Positions 14,969 to 17,285 of a stretch of DNA of 17,285 nucleotides are shown piece by piece; the first letter of the stretch is position 1; each line of letters begins with the position of its first letter. The notes under the pieces are model-generated. The model made no database searches. It was not told where the DNA came from and worked only from the letters and a program-made list of their open reading frames with translations. The stretch comes from Bacteroidota bacterium (GTDB lineage: Bacteria; Bacteroidota; Bacteroidia; Chitinophagales; Saprospiraceae). A program made the translations under genes and the position numbers. The stretch is taken from positions 1 through 17,285 of the forward strand of contig JAKQGD010000425.1 of NCBI GenBank assembly GCA_029573365.1, given 5' to 3'.

Positions 14969-17197
14969 ATGAAGTCTTTCTGGATATTGATTTTGACAAT
15001 ATCAGTACGCACGATCAGCGGCCAGGAACTAAAATCGGACACTTTATTTGACAACAATGAACTTACTATCATTGGCAACAAAGTCAACAGGCTGACAGGA
15101 TCGGGAGAATACGTCAGCAAATACCGAATTTCAAAATATAACCAAACTGATGTCAATAAAATATTAAGAACCATACCCGGTGTCAACATAAGGGACGAAG
15201 AAGGATTTGGGTTGAGGCCCAATATTGGTATGCGTGGTACGTCGGTAAACCGAAGTTCCAAAATAACATTGATGGAAGATGGTATCCTCATGGCACCTGC
15301 ACCATATTCCGACCCATCGGCTTATTACTTTCCCACCTTTGCCAGAATGCAGGGCGTGGAGGTATTAAAAGGCAGCAGCCAAATAAAACATGGCCCTTAC
15401 ACGATAGGGGGTGCGGTCAATTTTTTATCTACACCCGTACCTGACACCTCAAGTGGATTTTCCCAACTTTCTTACGGTAGTTTTAACACCAATCAGCAAA
15501 GACTATGGGCAGGAAATTCAAAGGGGCATATTTCCTATGTATTTGAGTTTAACAGACTTGCAAGCGATGGTTTTAAAAAGCTGGACAACGGTGGCAATAC
15601 CGGTTTTGGCAGGCGGGACCTGATGTTAAAAATAGGCTGGAAAACACCGGAAAATGCCGGTATACCTCAGTCGATCATGCTTAAGTTTTTGACTGTCAGT
15701 GAGACAGCAAACGAGTCTTATCTGGGGCTGACTTATGATGATTTTATGGCAGATCCCTTGCATCGATATGCCGCCACCCAAAAAGATCTTCTCAATCTTC
15801 AACACACCCATTATGTATTGAGCCATAACATAGAGCCGATAAAAAACTTTGCCATAAGCACCTCTCTTTACGATATAAACACTTACCGCAACTGGGGAAG
15901 GGTAAACAGCATCGATGGCAAAAGTTTGAATACCATTCTGTCCAATCCGTCCGCCTACAACACCCAGTATGGCATCATGACCGGTAGTACCGACGGTCCT
16001 GTGGTGTATCAAAACTCGCCAAGAAAATACTTATCGCGGGGTGTCCAAATCCATGTAGGATACAGGTTTATAACCAAAGCTATTCATCATTATATACAAT
16101 TAGGAAGCAGGTACCATACTGACAGGTCAGACCGGTATGCTACCCAGTTGAAGTATCAGATGAATCAGGGAAAAATGGTGCTTACTGATTCCGGCCTTGA
16201 AGGAAATGCAGAAAACCAGGTAAGAGATGCAAGCAGTATTTCCGGATATATAAATTATGAGTTGAATTTTAAGGGGCTTACTGTTTCTACAGGCTTGAGG
16301 TACGAATCGGTCAATCTTGGCATTACAGATTATGGGCTGCTGGATCCGTCGAGACAGGCAATAAATGCCAGACATGCGGAAAATACTGTATCTGTTTTGT
16401 TGCCGGGACTTGGGATTAACTATCAGTATAATAAAGCGATAAGTGTTTTTGGAGGAATTCACAAAGGATTTTCACCTCCGGGCCCTCCGGTGTTTAATGC
16501 CGACATGCAACAGGCTCAACCGGAAACAGCCTTAAATTATGAGATGGGACTGAGATATTCTGGACAGAATGTCAATATAAAATTAACCGGATTCAGCAGT
16601 GCGTACGGAAATATCTTAGGTTCTGACAATGTTTCCGGAGGAGGTGCAGGCAGTGGCAATATGTTTAATGCCGGCAATGCAACTGTTCAGGGCATAGAAC
16701 TTGCCGCAGGATATGACATTATGTTAAAGAAAGGGTGGGAAGAAATAAAACTGCCCATTAAAATAAGCTATACTTTTACACGAGCTAAATTCCTCGAAAC
16801 TTTTGTAAACGGAGGTGGTGACTGGGGATCCGGGGTCATTTATGCTGGTGACATTATACCCTTTGTCACTCCTCATCTGCTTACCGCAATGGCAGGAATT
16901 GAAAAAGAAAAATGGAATATTAATTTAGCAGCAAGATATGTGGGAACCACCCGAATAAAACCCTCTCATGCCGAAATAATTGTACCTGCTGAAAATGTCA
17001 GTTACAGTAGTATAAATTCGATTGCAGGCTTTATAAATGCCGATATAAGTGCCAATTACAGGACCAGCAAGTACTTCACTTTATTTGCCGTCGTAAATAA
17101 CTTTACAAACAACATCAACATTGTTGCCAATTTGCCTCAGGCATATCGACCCAATATGCCATGGGCCATCAATATGGGGGTAAAAGTCCATTTTTAA
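14969..17197 (+). CDS. FecA-like TonB-dependent outer-membrane receptor
   Basis: A 742-aa outer-membrane receptor that imports a ligand using TonB energy. Residues 1-19 are a signal peptide (MKSFWILILTISVRTISGQ). A TonB-box-like segment (NELTIIG) follows. The plug domain (to about 157) has ILRTIPGVNIRDEEGFGLRP, IGMRGTSVNRSSKITLMEDG, APAPYSDPSAYYFP and GVEVLKGSSQIKHGPYTIGG. These plug motifs are those of the Fe(III)-dicitrate receptor (FecA) group. The 22-strand-type barrel ends with LPQAYRPNMPWAINMGVKVHF and a terminal Phe. Unlike SusC-type receptors it has no N-terminal carboxypeptidase-regulatory domain, and no SusD gene follows. There is also no FecR/sigma pair nearby and no signalling extension. 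Ferric citrate is the nearest guess; another siderophore or metal chelate is possible. Confidence 0.93.
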   Translation: MKSFWILILTISVRTISGQELKSDTLFDNNELTIIGNKVNRLTGSGEYVSKYRISKYNQTDVNKILRTIPGVNIRDEEGFGLRPNIGMRGTSVNRSSKITLMEDGILMAPAPYSDPSAYYFPTFARMQGVEVLKGSSQIKHGPYTIGGAVNFLSTPVPDTSSGFSQLSYGSFNTNQQRLWAGNSKGHISYVFEFNRLASDGFKKLDNGGNTGFGRRDLMLKIGWKTPENAGIPQSIMLKFLTVSETANESYLGLTYDDFMADPLHRYAATQKDLLNLQHTHYVLSHNIEPIKNFAISTSLYDINTYRNWGRVNSIDGKSLNTILSNPSAYNTQYGIMTGSTDGPVVYQNSPRKYLSRGVQIHVGYRFITKAIHHYIQLGSRYHTDRSDRYATQLKYQMNQGKMVLTDSGLEGNAENQVRDASSISGYINYELNFKGLTVSTGLRYESVNLGITDYGLLDPSRQAINARHAENTVSVLLPGLGINYQYNKAISVFGGIHKGFSPPGPPVFNADMQQAQPETALNYEMGLRYSGQNVNIKLTGFSSAYGNILGSDNVSGGGAGSGNMFNAGNATVQGIELAAGYDIMLKKGWEEIKLPIKISYTFTRAKFLETFVNGGGDWGSGVIYAGDIIPFVTPHLLTAMAGIEKEKWNINLAARYVGTTRIKPSHAEIIVPAENVSYSSINSIAGFINADISANYRTSKYFTLFAVVNNFTNNINIVANLPQAYRPNMPWAINMGVKVHF

Positions 17198-17234
17198 TAA
17201 ACGCCAGTAAAAGCGGAATCTACACCTTCGGCTG

Positions 17235-17285
17235 TTAATTATTTTCCAGCCATTTTCTGGCATTGACAAAAGCTTGCAGCCATGG
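17235..17285 (-). CDS. C-terminal end of an unidentified protein (partial)
   Basis: On the minus strand the frame from the window edge encodes PWLQAFVNARKWLENN and then TAA (17235-17237). The composition looks like a genuine amphipathic protein tail, and its position gives a normal convergent arrangement with the receptor, 37 nt between stops. With only 16 residues the family cannot be named and the call is tentative. Confidence 0.4.
   Translation of the reverse strand, partial: PWLQAFVNARKWLENN

Noticed and set aside
13042..17197. Whole right half as a siderophore export/import locus
   Set aside because: No siderophore biosynthesis genes, pump or iron regulator are visible; only the divergent layout suggests a link, so it is kept as a question rather than an annotation.

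Overview
The window looks like chromosomal DNA of a Bacteroidota bacterium, most likely Saprospiria or a close relative (taxonomy is inference). The evidence is a type IX secretion (T9SS) C-terminal sorting domain, a large HYR-repeat surface protein, Asp/Cys-rich modules of a kind common in Saprospiria, near absence of Shine-Dalgarno sites, and repeated matches to the Bacteroidota sigma-A promoter (TTTG, about 19 bp, TAnnTTTG).

Layout. 1-1717 (minus) is the N-terminal 572 residues of a secreted HYR-repeat protein whose C-terminus lies outside the window. A 328-bp AT-rich divergent gap follows. On the plus strand come peptidyl-tRNA hydrolase (pth) and a pterin-4a-carbinolamine dehydratase. These converge, 8 nt apart, on a minus-strand saccharopine-dehydrogenase-like / trans-acting enoyl reductase-like oxidoreductase. 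Divergent from that is a small TfoX N-terminal-domain protein (plus). Next on the minus strand are an AT-rich secreted alpha/beta-hydrolase with a Cys/Asp-rich module and a T9SS domain, and a long-form RluA-family pseudouridine synthase. A plus-strand putative lipoprotein (8415-9338) then ends 1 nt from the stop of an M1-family metallopeptidase (minus).

The most interesting part is 11789-14728 (minus), a tightly packed three-gene operon. It encodes a DUF4956 inner-membrane protein, a HlyD-type periplasmic adaptor and a TolC-like outer-membrane factor. It has the adaptor and outer-membrane parts of a tripartite exporter but no ABC, MFS or RND pump; DUF4956 occupies the inner-membrane position. 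A FecA-like TonB-dependent receptor is divergent from it across a 240-bp region with promoter-like elements in both directions. The last 51 bases probably hold the C-terminal end of another minus-strand gene.

Two starts differ from the longest possible frames. The TonB receptor should start at 14969, because a consensus promoter lies between the upstream ATG and this one. The HlyD protein should start at 14025, one base after the DUF4956 stop. I saw no tRNA, rRNA, CRISPR array, insertion sequence or phage gene.
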